Shown: positions 36,693 through 46,180, counted from the stretch's first letter. The stretch: DNA of 64,000 bases from Tardiphaga sp. 709 (GCF_032401055.1 NZ_CP135529.1:2480001-2544000), one strand, 5' to 3'. The notes: a model not told the origin generated them from the sequence alone. Numbers and translations: made by a program.

Positions 36693-37724
36693 CTATCGCT
36701 TCCCCGGCCGGCCGAAGCTGCCGACGCGCTCGCGCTCTGACAACAACAGACTGACCAGTCCTGCGGGCCGGAACAGGATGACCAGCAGCAGCAATACGCC
36801 GAGGATGATCGGCCAGATGTCCTGATAACTGTTCGACAGCCAGAAGCTGACGGCCTCGATGACGACCGTGCCGATCACGGCGCCGATCAGCGTGCCGGAA
36901 CCGCCGAACAACACATAGAGCACCACCTGGGTGGAAATCACGACGCCCAGCATGTTCGGCCAGACGAAGCCTTCGTGAAACGCATAGAGACTGCCGGCGA
37001 GCCCAGCGATAGCCCCGCTCAGCGAGAAGATGATCGCCTTGAGGTGCTGCACCTTGTAGCCGAAGAAGGCGATGCGCTGTTCGTTCTCGCGCAGGCCGGC
37101 CAGCGCGAGGCCGAATTGCGAGCGCATTAAAAAACGACAGAGCAGATAGACTACGATCAGGAAGCCGATGGCCATGTAGTAATAGGAAGGCCCCTCTGTG
37201 AACTCATAGCTGCCGATTGTCATCGGCGGGATCGAGGGAATGCCGTTCTGACCGCCGAGATAATACCAGCCCCGCGCCAGACGATCGCAGGCATAGGAGC
37301 CGGTTAGCGTGCCCAGCGCCACGAAGATGACGCTGGCGGGATGGCGACCAAGCAGCAGAAAGCCGCCGAGCAGCAGCGCGAAGGCGAAGCCGATCAGAAG
37401 ACCAGCGGGCAGCACGAGAAGGATGGACGTAATGCCGAGATCGCGCGCCAGTAGCGCCACGCCATAGCCGGCCGAGCCGAAAAACACGGCCTGGCCGAAA
37501 CTCATGATGCCGGCATAGCCCCAGACCAGGTCGAATGACAGCGCGAACAGGCAGAGGATCAGCACGCGCGTGGCATAGACGGTGAGATAGTCCTGCAGCA
37601 CCAGCGGCAGCAGCAAGCCAATGACCAGCACCGCAATTTCGATCATCGGCAGCACGCGCCATTGGCGCGATGCGCTGATGCCTCGCGTCAGAGATACGGC
37701 AGAGAGTGGCGTCGTCTCGGTCAT
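36693..37724 (-). CDS. livM: Branched-chain amino acid/amide-type ABC transporter permease LivM
   Basis: A 343-residue permease with about nine hydrophobic segments and LivM blocks: LFALSFDLVWGYAGIMSFGQAVFFG, LAGLRENEQRIAFFGY, GAIAGLAGSLYAFHEGFVWP and VLFGGSGTLIGAVIGT. The fairly long cytoplasmic N-terminus is normal. It follows the binding-protein gene after a 71-base gap that holds a strong hairpin, and precedes livG closely. Confidence 0.92.
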   Translation of the reverse strand: MTETTPLSAVSLTRGISASRQWRVLPMIEIAVLVIGLLLPLVLQDYLTVYATRVLILCLFALSFDLVWGYAGIMSFGQAVFFGSAGYGVALLARDLGITSILLVLPAGLLIGFAFALLLGGFLLLGRHPASVIFVALGTLTGSYACDRLARGWYYLGGQNGIPSIPPMTIGSYEFTEGPSYYYMAIGFLIVVYLLCRFLMRSQFGLALAGLRENEQRIAFFGYKVQHLKAIIFSLSGAIAGLAGSLYAFHEGFVWPNMLGVVISTQVVLYVLFGGSGTLIGAVIGTVVIEAVSFWLSNSYQDIWPIILGVLLLLVILFRPAGLVSLLLSERERVGSFGRPGKR

Positions 37725-37751
37725 TAGGTCGCCGACATGAGAGAAAGAGAA

Positions 37752-37777
37752 GCGGGAGTGATATCGGTCACTCCCGC
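37752..37777 (-). terminator. Intercistronic hairpin after the binding-protein gene
   Basis: GCGGGAGTGA and TCACTCCCGC form a perfect 10-bp stem with a six-base loop. In the minus-strand direction it is followed by TTCTCTTTCTCTC. It lies between the binding-protein gene and livM, where partial termination or 3'-end stabilisation would give more binding protein than membrane subunits. Confidence 0.7.
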
Positions 37778-37795
37778 GAGGTTCGGATTATCGGC

Positions 37796-39016
37796 TCAGC
37801 ATTCCTTGGGATCGACGAGACCGGCGCTGCGCGCGACGACCTCATATTTTCCGCCCTTCGCCACCGCCGTGTACATTTTCATCTTGCAGTGCCGCTGACC
37901 GGGGACCATCTCGGCCGGGCCGCCCGGGCCTTCGGCGATCTTGGCATGGTCGAGCGCCTTGGCAACTGCATCACGATCGACACTGCCGGCTTCCTTGACG
38001 GCCGCCTCCCACAGTTTCAGGCCGCGATAGGTGCCGGTCGCGGCACTGCCAGCCGCGAACAGGAAATTGCCCGGGAACTGTTTTTCGTAGGCCGCCTGGA
38101 GCTTGGCACTGAACGGATCTTCCGGCGTCAGCGCCTTGAAGTAATCGAGGCAGCTTGCGAGGCCCTCGATCTCGGCCGGCTGATTGATGCTGAGCGTGTT
38201 CTCGTCATAGTAGACGCAAGCGAGCCGCCCGCCATTCTTGAGGAAGCCCGCTTCAGAGAGCTGCTTGAAGAACGGCCCGACACCTGGCGGAATGACGGTG
38301 TTGAAGACAACATCGACCTTGTTCGAAATGATGCGGTTCACGGTCGACGAAAAATCGATCTGGTCGAGCGGGTAATACTCCTCGAACACGACCTCGCCGC
38401 CATTGGCCTCGATCACCTTGCGGGCATAGACGTTCAGCGTATGCGGCCAGACATAATTGGCACTGGGCAGCGCAAACTTCTTGCCGCCATTCTTGATCAG
38501 CCAGGGGATGAATTCATCACATTGCTGCGCCGGCGTCGGCCCGGTGCAGAACAGATAGGGCGTGCATTCCTTGCCTTCATAGAGCTGCGGATAGATATAG
38601 AGCGTCTTGCCGCGGGAGACGATGACGTCCTTGATGGCGTTGCGCATCGACGAGGTGATGCCGCCGATGACCAGATCAACCTTTTCGCGCTGGATCAGCT
38701 TACGGACATTGCCGACCGCGACGGATTCATTGGACGCAGTGTCCTCGATATACAGTTCCAGCGGCCGGCCAAGCAGACCGCCGGCATCGTTGATGTCCTT
38801 GATCACCATCCTGGCCACATTGGCGTCGGCATTGCCGGCATAGCCCATCGGCCCGGTCAGATCGGTACCGACACCGACCTTGATCGGTCCGGCAGCCGCA
38901 TTGGCCCAGCCAGCGGGGATGACCCAGCTGCCGACACCGGTGGCGACGGCCGTACCGAACAGCGCCGCATTGCCGAGAAAGCGGCGGCGGCTGAGAGTGT
39001 TGGCGTCATGAGACAT
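37796..39016 (-). CDS. ABC transporter substrate-binding protein, amide/urea-type LivK homologue (Tat signal)
   Basis: A protein of about 406 residues with a twin-arginine signal (LSRRRFLGNAALFGTAVATG). The mature part starts PIKVGVGTDLTGPMGYAGNA and resembles the Peripla_BP_5/6 binding proteins of urea and short-chain amide transporters (UrtA, FmdD, AmiC relatives): EDTASNESVAVGNVRKLI, YPQLYEGKECTPYLFCTG and FALPSANYVWPHTLNVYARK. The ATG at 39016 is preferred over 39097, which lies within livH. In this cluster of amidase and formamidases, an amide or urea-like ligand is the best guess. Confidence 0.9.
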   Translation of the reverse strand: MSHDANTLSRRRFLGNAALFGTAVATGVGSWVIPAGWANAAAGPIKVGVGTDLTGPMGYAGNADANVARMVIKDINDAGGLLGRPLELYIEDTASNESVAVGNVRKLIQREKVDLVIGGITSSMRNAIKDVIVSRGKTLYIYPQLYEGKECTPYLFCTGPTPAQQCDEFIPWLIKNGGKKFALPSANYVWPHTLNVYARKVIEANGGEVVFEEYYPLDQIDFSSTVNRIISNKVDVVFNTVIPPGVGPFFKQLSEAGFLKNGGRLACVYYDENTLSINQPAEIEGLASCLDYFKALTPEDPFSAKLQAAYEKQFPGNFLFAAGSAATGTYRGLKLWEAAVKEAGSVDRDAVAKALDHAKIAEGPGGPAEMVPGQRHCKMKMYTAVAKGGKYEVVARSAGLVDPKEC

Positions 39017-39020
39017 CGGA

Positions 39021-39878
39021 CTAAACCCCTTTTCCTGCAACGAGGCCCTGCGGCCGGAATTTGATGAAGATGATGGCGAGCACGAATACGGCGACATCGG
39101 CGATAACGGGCGAGATGACCCAGGGCAGCGCCGCGCTCAGCGTGCCGATCAATCCGGCGCCAGCCACCGGTCCGGCAAAGGAGCCGATGCCGCCGACCAT
39201 GACGGCGACGAAGCCCTGAATCAGAAAGCGAATGCCGAGATCGGCGAACAGCGTGAACACCGGCACGATCAGCGCGCCGGCCAGACCTGCGAGCGCGGCG
39301 CCGAAGGCGAAGGTTGCGCCATAGATTGCGTTGGTCGAAATGCCGGAGGCTCGCGCCAGCGCCGGGTTCTCCAGCGAAGCGCGGATGCGCAGGCCGAACG
39401 CGGTGCGCGCCAGCAGCAGATAGCTCCCTGCCATTACCAGTGCGGTGATCACGATGATCACCAGACGCCAGGTTGAGAAATGCATGCCGCCGATGGCCAC
39501 CGAGCCGCCGATGGGCTCCGGTACCGAGAGATACAGCCCACCGATCAGGCCGCGCACGATCTCGCGAATGATCAGCCCGAGCGCATAGGTACCGAGCATG
39601 GCGACGATCGGCGCAGCATAGAAGCGCCGGACGATCAGCCGCTCCAGTACGAAACCTAAAGCACCAACCACAAAGGGTGCGGCGATCATGCCCAGCCACA
39701 CCGGCGCGCCGGCGGAATGGACGATATAGGTGACATAGGCCCCGAGCAGAACGAACTCGCCCTGCGCGAAATTGAAGATGCCCATCATGCTGGCGATGAT
39801 CCCCAGCCCCAGCACGACCAGCACGACGATCGCCCCGAAACTGGCGATCTCGAAGATCGCCATGATCAGATTATCCAT
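39021..39878 (-). CDS. livH: Branched-chain amino acid/amide-type ABC transporter permease LivH
   Basis: A 285-residue LivH-family permease: GLGIIASMMGIFNFAQGEFVLLGAYV near the N-terminus, ASLENPALARASGISTNAIYG, and a C-terminal KFRPQGLVAGKGV. It ends four bases before the binding-protein gene starts and begins 35 bases after the amidase stop, so amidase, permease, binding protein and the remaining subunits probably share one transcript. Confidence 0.92.
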   Translation of the reverse strand: MDNLIMAIFEIASFGAIVVLVVLGLGIIASMMGIFNFAQGEFVLLGAYVTYIVHSAGAPVWLGMIAAPFVVGALGFVLERLIVRRFYAAPIVAMLGTYALGLIIREIVRGLIGGLYLSVPEPIGGSVAIGGMHFSTWRLVIIVITALVMAGSYLLLARTAFGLRIRASLENPALARASGISTNAIYGATFAFGAALAGLAGALIVPVFTLFADLGIRFLIQGFVAVMVGGIGSFAGPVAGAGLIGTLSAALPWVISPVIADVAVFVLAIIFIKFRPQGLVAGKGV

Positions 39879-39913
39879 GCGCGATCACCGATCCCCGCTT
39901 CTGCATGGATTCC

Positions 39914-41429
39914 TCACATCGTCTTCCAATCAGCGGACTGCTCGAAGGCATGAGCCGCGCGATAGATGGTCATCTCGTCGAAATGCTTGCCGACCAACAT
40001 CAACCCGACGGGCAGGCCATCGACCATGCCGCAGGGAATCGACATCGCCGGATGATGCGAGATATCGAACGGCGAGGTGTTGGAGATCATCTCGAAGGCG
40101 CGGCCGACGACTTCTTCACGCGGCGCGCCGGGCGCCGGCAGCGGTGTCGCCTTCATCGGTGTGGTCGGCATTAGCAACAGATCATAGCTCGCCAGCGCCT
40201 TGTCATAGGCAGCCGTGACGCGACGCGAGATGTTCAGCGCCTTGCCGTAGAAGCGCGGTCCGAAACTATTGTTGATATAGGTGCCGAACAGCAGCAGCAG
40301 CTTCGTGGTTTCGGACAGCGAATCCGCCTGCCCGCGCCAGCCGCGATGGGCATCCATCAGCGAGGTCGAATAGAGATCCGACCGGCTGAGGCCATAGCCG
40401 TCGCCCACCATCATGGTCTGGGTCATGCCTTCGGTGCCGATCGGGGTCCACACCGCCGCCGCGGTGAGATGCATCGGGATCGAGATCGTCTCCACTGTCG
40501 CGCCCAGATCGGCGAAGCGCCTGGCGGCTTCGCGGACGCTGCGGTTGACCGCGTCCTCGGCGCCGAGCTGCTCAAAACCTTCCTTGACGATGGCGATCTT
40601 CATGCCCTTGACGCCGGCGCCGAGCGCCTTGGTGTATTCCGGCACTTCCGGCGACTTGATCCGCGGATCATAGCCGTCATCGCCGGCAAGCACTTCCAGC
40701 AGCAGCGCGTTGTCGGCGACATTGGATGTCATCGGACCGGTGTGATCGACGAATATCTCGATCGGCATGATGCCCGTATAGGGCACCAGGCCCCAGGTCG
40801 GCTTCATGCCATAGGTGCCCGAGAAGGACGACGGCATGCGGATGGAGCCGCCCTGATCGCCACCGATTGCCATGTCGACTTCGCCAAGCGCCACGACAAC
40901 GGCACTGCCGGACGACGACCCGCCGGCGGAATAGCCCATCTTGTGCGGGTTATGCACGTTGCCCGTCGAATTGGTGTGGCTGCCGCCGGACATGCAGAAG
41001 GATCTCGCAATGCACCTTGCCCATGATCTCGGCGCCGGCATCGAGCATGCGTGTGACGATGGTGGCGTCGAAATCCGGCACATAGCCTTCCAGCGTGGAC
41101 GAGCCGTTCATCATCGGCACGCCGGCCAGCATGATGTTGTCCTTCAGCGCGACGGTCTTGCCCTTGAGCTTGCCGCTGGGCGCACCTTTCACCACCGACT
41201 TGCGATACCAGGCGTTGCGCGTGTTCTCTTCCGGCGCGGGCCGATAGCCAGGCGTACGCGGATATTTCACTTCGGGCACTTCGTCGGGCATCGCCGCCAC
41301 GACGTTGTAGGCATCGACGGATCCCTGCATCAGCGCGCGGAACGAGGTGACGTCCTCATCGGACAGCGCGAGGCCGCACTGATCGGCGACGGCGAGGAGT
41401 TGATCGGGAGTGGGAAGTGAAACGGCCAC
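39914..41429 (-). pseudogene. Amidase signature-family enzyme interrupted by a frameshift
   Basis: The 5' part (41429 to about 41000) reads from a GTG with AGGAGA upstream: VAVSLPTPDQLLAVADQCGL, KGKTVALKDNIMLAGVPMMN with the catalytic lysine, then MGKVHCEI. The 3' part in the next frame continues FCMSGGSHTNSTGNVHNP, GYSAGGSSSGSAVVVALG with the cis and nucleophile serines, GGDQGGSIRMPSSF and PVGLMLVGKHFD. The frames meet at GGAT near 41000-41001 on the plus strand, where one G is extra compared with an in-frame reading (CEIFCMSGGSH). Without it, this is a complete 504-residue amidase (amide to acid plus ammonia). Either a recent inactivating insertion or a sequencing error explains it. Confidence 0.85.
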
Positions 41430-41596
41430 GATGATTTCTCCTGATATCCACGATGCAACCGGCGCGGCATTTCTTCGGGATGCCCACGCCGTCAAGGCGA
41501 CGACGGTGTCGCCTTTCGCGCATCATTAGAAAGAGAAATATTTTCCTTTTCAAGTATTATTTTTCGCGGTCGTCCTGAATCGGGTCTGCGACTGAC

Positions 41597-42778
41597 CTAG
41601 AATGTCCGGATGAGCCTGAAATCCAGACCGTCTGCTTCGGCAAGATAGATCGGCATTTTCGCCCGCCCGCCGCGTATGCTGACCTCGCCGCGGGCGCCGT
41701 GATAGGCCACGCTGGACGCCGCGTTCAGCATCGACCGGACGTCGAATGAGCCCGCCTTGGTCGCCACGGATTCGAGAAACCGAAGCCCCTCGTAGTTCGA
41801 CTGCGCGACCGATCCCGGCACAGGCGCACAGCGCCCGAACGATGCTTCATATTGCGCACGGAATGCATCATTCGCCGCCGACGCACGGTCGACGAAATAG
41901 CCCGATGCACAATAGAGCCCCTCGGAGCTATCCGCGCCCATGCCGAGCAGCAGCGTTTCATCCATGGCCCCCGCCAGTCGGAGAACCTTCGACGAGAGAC
42001 CATGTTCGGCGAAGGCGCGGTTAAACACGATACTGTCGGTGCCGATCAGCGAGATGACCACCACATCCGGCTTGGCGGCCCGGATACGGGCGATCTGGGC
42101 ATCGTGATTCTGCTCGCCAAGCGCAACGAATTCCTCACCCACCACACGCCCTCCGGCGCCGGCGATGTATGTCTTGGTGGCCTTGTGGGCCAGCCACGGC
42201 CAGACGTAATCGCTGCCGATCAGATACCAGCGCTTCGCTTTCTTTTCATTCGCCAGCCATTCGATGGCCGGCCGCGACTGATCGCGCGGCGTCTCGCCGA
42301 TCGCCATCACGCCGGGCGTTCGTTCGCCGCCCTCATAGACCGGCGTGTAGATATAGGGCACGCGCCCGGCGATCACCTTGCGCAGCGCGACGCGGACCGC
42401 GCTGATATGCGAGCCCATAATGACATCGACATCGCCAGCCGCGATCATGTCGGTTGCCGTGCGAGCAACGCCATCGATATCGCCGCCGGCGTCATGAAAC
42501 ACCGGCTCGATCTCGCGCCCGAGAATGCCGCCACGCCGATTGATCTCCGAAGCCGCGAGCATCATGCTATTGGTGCCCGCCAGGCCCCAGATCCCGGCCG
42601 GACCGGACAAGCCGATAAAATTGACGACGCGCAGCTTTTCGCGATTGCGACGCCGCGGAAACAGATCGGGACGTGCAATCGCGTCACGGCCTCCCCCGCT
42701 GTCATGAAAGCCCTTCAGCAACCATGGCGCCGGCATCGGCAGCGCGCCGGTCGTTGCAATCTGCAGTGACGAGAGCAT
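41597..42778 (-). CDS. Periplasmic-binding-protein-like amide sensor/binding protein without signal peptide (AmiC-like)
   Basis: A 393-residue type I binding-fold protein. LRVVNFIGLSGPAGIWGLAG, NSMMLAASEINRRGGILGRE, YTPVYEGGERTPGVMAIGETP and YLIGSDYVWPWLAHKATKTY are very like UrtA/AmiC-type amide and urea binding proteins. The N-terminus (MLSSLQIATTGALPMPAPW) lacks a clear Sec or Tat signal, so the protein may stay in the cytoplasm as AmiC, the amide sensor of Pseudomonas, does. It is divergent from a MarR-type gene and upstream of the amidase/transporter genes. A normal transporter protein with a mis-set start is the alternative. Confidence 0.8.
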   Translation of the reverse strand: MLSSLQIATTGALPMPAPWLLKGFHDSGGGRDAIARPDLFPRRRNREKLRVVNFIGLSGPAGIWGLAGTNSMMLAASEINRRGGILGREIEPVFHDAGGDIDGVARTATDMIAAGDVDVIMGSHISAVRVALRKVIAGRVPYIYTPVYEGGERTPGVMAIGETPRDQSRPAIEWLANEKKAKRWYLIGSDYVWPWLAHKATKTYIAGAGGRVVGEEFVALGEQNHDAQIARIRAAKPDVVVISLIGTDSIVFNRAFAEHGLSSKVLRLAGAMDETLLLGMGADSSEGLYCASGYFVDRASAANDAFRAQYEASFGRCAPVPGSVAQSNYEGLRFLESVATKAGSFDVRSMLNAASSVAYHGARGEVSIRGGRAKMPIYLAEADGLDFRLIRTF

Positions 42779-42951
42779 GTCGCTCTCCTTTCGACGTTGT
42801 CAGCGGCGGTGCGGCATCAATTGATCGTCAGTAAAATCGTGCGAAAGAAAATATCGTAGAGGAAAATATTGAATATTCAACGATTCCCGTGCATATGGAT
42901 CAGGCAAAGTCGCTTAATATTCATCACCCATTCCAGTAAAGTTTCCCAACC
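42779..42951. promoter_or_regulatory. Divergent promoter region between AmiC-like gene and marR
   Basis: These 173 bases are unusually A/T-rich (about 42830-42900, with gaaagaaaatatcg and ggaaaatattgaatattc), unlike the coding regions around. The imperfect palindrome GAATATTCAACG within GGAAAATATTGAATATTC could be a MarR operator. No further site is named. Confidence 0.5.
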
Positions 42952-43389
42952 GTGGCCAGAACGCCGAGCACGCCCATCACCGAACACCTCGCTTATCTGC
43001 TGGCGCAGGCGAACCGGGAAATTAATCGCCAGCTCGATGCGCGCTTCAAGAAGGAAGGCGTGCCGGTCGAACAGTGGCGCATTCTGAAAGTGTTGTCCGA
43101 CGGCAAGGGCCACTCCATGGGCGACCTCGCCGATGCGGTTCTGCTGAATCATCCGACCCTGACCAAGATGGTCGATCGCATGGTGTCTGATGCGCTGGTT
43201 TACCGGGTGCAGGACCCCGACGACCGCCGCAAGGTGGTGATGTTCATTTCCGACCGCGGCAAGACACTGACCCTGCGGCTGAACTCGCTGGCGCTGAGCC
43301 AGGAAGCCCATATCGCCGAGAACTACGGCAACAAGGCAACGGCCGACCTGAAGCGCCTGCTGGAAAGCCTGATCGAAAAGGCGAACTAG
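42952..43389 (+). CDS. MarR-family transcriptional regulator
   Basis: A 145-residue winged-helix regulator read from a GTG. The pattern is typical: LAYLLAQANREINRQLDARF, PVEQWRILKVLSDGKGHSMGDLADAVLLNHPTLTKMVDRM for the HTH, and the wing DPDDRRKVVMFISDRG. It is divergent from the AmiC-like gene and probably controls it and the amidase/transporter operon in response to a small ligand. Confidence 0.9.
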   Translation: MARTPSTPITEHLAYLLAQANREINRQLDARFKKEGVPVEQWRILKVLSDGKGHSMGDLADAVLLNHPTLTKMVDRMVSDALVYRVQDPDDRRKVVMFISDRGKTLTLRLNSLALSQEAHIAENYGNKATADLKRLLESLIEKAN

Positions 43390-43414
43390 GTTTTCCATCT
43401 CTTCGCACCGACCA

Positions 43415-43801
43415 TTATGTGGGCCGTCGACAAACCAGGTCGATTTCGATCAGAGCGTCATAAGCGAGGCCCGTGACGCCGACACAGGTCCGCGCCGGCA
43501 GGCGATCCGGCGGAAAATAGCTGCGATAGGTTTCGTTCATCGCCACGTAGTCGCGCTTGAACTCGGTAAGATAGATCCGCGTCATGGTGATGTGCTCGAA
43601 GCCGAGCTCAAGCCCCGCGAGCACCACGCGCAGATTTTCCATCACCGCTTCGGTCTGCGCCACGATGCCATCAGGCAGCACGCCCGGCATTGCCGGCGTG
43701 TCCGGCATCTGCCCAGTGACGAACACGAAGCCGTCGGTCTCCACAGCATGGCTGAACGGCGCGACCGGCTTCGGGCCGCCGGAGATCATGTGAAATCGCA
43801 A
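43415..43801 (-). CDS. RidA-family (YjgF/UK114) deaminase protein
   Basis: A 128-residue RidA-family protein: PFSHAVETDGFVFVTGQMPD, QTEAVMENLRVVLAGLELGF, RIYLTEFKRDYVAMNETYRS and the terminal VTGLAYDALIEIDLVC. Catalytic RidA proteins carry an arginine (R105) in the sequence ...RxxVxV...; here PARTCVGVTGL keeps an arginine at that place. RidA proteins hydrolyse reactive enamines/imines. It begins 18 bases after the AraC-formamidase gene stops, so it is in that operon. Confidence 0.88.
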   Translation of the reverse strand: MRFHMISGGPKPVAPFSHAVETDGFVFVTGQMPDTPAMPGVLPDGIVAQTEAVMENLRVVLAGLELGFEHITMTRIYLTEFKRDYVAMNETYRSYFPPDRLPARTCVGVTGLAYDALIEIDLVCRRPT

Positions 43802-43819
43802 CAGCGCGTCTCCTGGACT

Positions 43820-46180
43820 TTATGATTTTGACGTGTGGTCGAACACCCGCTTGCTCAGAATGGCATGGACTCCCCAATTGCCGTCGACCACCTGCGTCAC
43901 GCCAAAGTCGACCGCGACTGACATCAACGCGATCGCCTCATCCTCGGTGAGACCTTTGATGTTCATCAGGAAACGCCGCATCTTGCGAAAGGCGTCCTTC
44001 ATCGCGAGATCGAGCGACGAGGTCGCATAGACCTCGCTCTGCCCCTTGGCGCCGAATTCGGCGAGATAGTTCGGATGGCTGAAGCCCATCAGCACCCAGT
44101 CACTCTCGGTCTCGATCAGCGGATAAGTGAGATCGGCGAATGCCTGGCCGGCGAGATTGCCCTTCTTGTGCAAGACCACCTGGAAGGTTCCGGTCATCGA
44201 ACATTCGATCGCCGTGCCGCCGAGTTCGCCGTCGCCCTGCGCAGCATGGGGATCGCCGACCGACAGCAATGCGCCGGGCACCGAGACCGGTAGATAGACC
44301 GTCGATCCCTTGCCGAGCCGCCAATTGTCGAGATTACCGCCAAAATAGGCTGGCGGCACTGAATCGACGAGATCGGCCTCGCGCGGCGCCACGGCAATGA
44401 CACCGAAATGCGGGCGCAAGGGAATGCGAATGCCGTCGAGCACGTCATGCCGACGCCGCACCGAGGCTGGCGTAATCGGAATGCCCGGATAGTCGTAGGT
44501 GTTGTGCACGGTGCCGAACGGATCGGTCTGCGGCTCCCAGCGATACGAATAGAGCGCGCGCGCATATGGCACGTCGTCGTGATCGAGAATTTCGTAGATC
44601 GTTACCGCCTCGCGCGCATTCTGCTCGGCGAGAAATTCCTTGTAGTGATAGCCCCACCACGCCGCGACGCTACTGCCGAAAACCTGACCGTCGAAATCCG
44701 GATTGCGACTGGCGCGCGGCACGATGTCGAGGATACGGATTTCCAGCACGTCGCCGGGCTGCGCGTCCCTGATCGCCACCGGCCCGGTGCAAATGTGGAC
44801 GCCAAAGCCCTCGCCGGCACCGCGGCCATAGATCGAGGCGTCCATCGGACCGGCACCGCGGCGATCGACATTCTTCTGATCGCGCGTCCAGCAGAACACG
44901 CTCTCAGCGCCGATATCGCCCTTGATCATCCGCTCGGGATCGTCGGATGCGTGCTGCGTCAGTGTTTCGATGGTGATCGTGTCGCCGGAATTGATCTCGA
45001 TCTGCGGCGGCAACGAGCGGCTGAAATAGCCCCAGTGCACGCGAGATGCATCGGCGGCGAGATGATGGTGCCGCTGATTCTTCGAAGCATCCGCGATGCC
45101 CTGCATGATCGTCGCGGCCGGCTCCGGCTGCGCAATCTTCCCTGTGATCGACGGCCCGTGCTGGCTGCGCAACTGAGCCAGCGCTTCCTGCGGCCATCCG
45201 CGTTGTCCCGCCGCCGTCGCCGACGCCGTCAAGCGCTCGGCTTCGTTCTGGCGGAATTCGCGCGGCGACAGGCCGAAGCGGTGACGGAACGTGCGGCTGA
45301 AATGCGCGGAGTCATTGAAGCCGGCACGAAAGGCGATCTCGGAAATCGAGTGATGCGCCTCGGACGGATTCGACAGATCGGCCCAGGTGCGCTGCAGCCG
45401 GCGCTCGCGGAGATAATGTGTAAAACTGCTGCCGGTGCCTTCGAACAGTTTCTGCAGATAACGTTCGGAGATGCCCTCGGCCTGCGCCACCTTGGCCGGC
45501 GTCAGATCCGCATCGTCGAGGCGTCGCTCGATGGTCTGGCACAGCCGATGCAAGGTCGCAGCCTTGGTCGCCGTGCCGCTGTTGAGATCGGCCGTCGGCT
45601 CGGCCAGTTGACGTGTAAAGGTCGGCAACAGATCGGCAAGACTTTGTGCGATCGCCGACCATTCGGCATCGGACAATGTTTCGAGGTTGCGGGCCGCCTG
45701 TTCCATCATACGCGCGAACACGTCGCCGAAGCCGCCGGGGCCTACGACCTGGACATCAGCGATGGCGGGAGCACTGGCGCGGCGGCTGTGCAGCGGATCG
45801 GACGTCACCGAGAGCACCACCGCGCGCATGTCGCGCTGGAATGCGACGCTCCAGTACCCTTTGCGGGGCAGCAAAAGCAGATGCCCGACGGCGACGATCT
45901 GATGTCCGGCGGCGGTCTTCAGTGCAACACCGTCCTCGAGCGGCAGCAACACCAGCGGATGGTCGCTGGCGAGATCCGACAATGGCGAGATCGCCTGTGC
46001 GCCGGCAGACAATTTAGCCAGTGCAATACCTTCGAAGGTCCGACGAACTGCGGTGGCATGTCCGTGATGCGTGGTCGTCGCAGCCGTCGGCTGCAGGCCA
46101 ATCGAACTCAGGACGTCGCGCCATGCTTCGGGGCGGTCGTCTTCAGAGTAGGATTCACTGGTGAACGGACGGAGGCTCAT
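43820..46180 (-). CDS. AraC-type regulator fused to formamidase/acetamidase (FmdA_AmdA) domain
   Basis: One open frame of 786 codons joins two proteins. Residues 1-200 resemble an AraC_binding_2 cupin-type sensor (SPLSDLASDHPLVLLPLEDG, IVAVGHLLLLPRKGYWSVAF). Residues 205-312 are a double-HTH AraC domain (LTPAKVAQAEGISERYLQKL, ISEIAFRAGFNDSAHFSRTF, HRFGLSPREFR). After a linker, 371-786 form a complete FmdA_AmdA domain (RVHWGYFSRSLPPQIEINSG, GVHICTGPVAIRDAQPGDVLE, VGDPHAAQGDGELGGTAIEC). No frameshift or internal stop lies between them. It is followed by ridA and preceded by a second formamidase gene. A regulator that binds or turns over its own inducer amide is the simplest reading; this is inference. 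Confidence 0.88.
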   Translation of the reverse strand: MSLRPFTSESYSEDDRPEAWRDVLSSIGLQPTAATTTHHGHATAVRRTFEGIALAKLSAGAQAISPLSDLASDHPLVLLPLEDGVALKTAAGHQIVAVGHLLLLPRKGYWSVAFQRDMRAVVLSVTSDPLHSRRASAPAIADVQVVGPGGFGDVFARMMEQAARNLETLSDAEWSAIAQSLADLLPTFTRQLAEPTADLNSGTATKAATLHRLCQTIERRLDDADLTPAKVAQAEGISERYLQKLFEGTGSSFTHYLRERRLQRTWADLSNPSEAHHSISEIAFRAGFNDSAHFSRTFRHRFGLSPREFRQNEAERLTASATAAGQRGWPQEALAQLRSQHGPSITGKIAQPEPAATIMQGIADASKNQRHHHLAADASRVHWGYFSRSLPPQIEINSGDTITIETLTQHASDDPERMIKGDIGAESVFCWTRDQKNVDRRGAGPMDASIYGRGAGEGFGVHICTGPVAIRDAQPGDVLEIRILDIVPRASRNPDFDGQVFGSSVAAWWGYHYKEFLAEQNAREAVTIYEILDHDDVPYARALYSYRWEPQTDPFGTVHNTYDYPGIPITPASVRRRHDVLDGIRIPLRPHFGVIAVAPREADLVDSVPPAYFGGNLDNWRLGKGSTVYLPVSVPGALLSVGDPHAAQGDGELGGTAIECSMTGTFQVVLHKKGNLAGQAFADLTYPLIETESDWVLMGFSHPNYLAEFGAKGQSEVYATSSLDLAMKDAFRKMRRFLMNIKGLTEDEAIALMSVAVDFGVTQVVDGNWGVHAILSKRVFDHTSKS

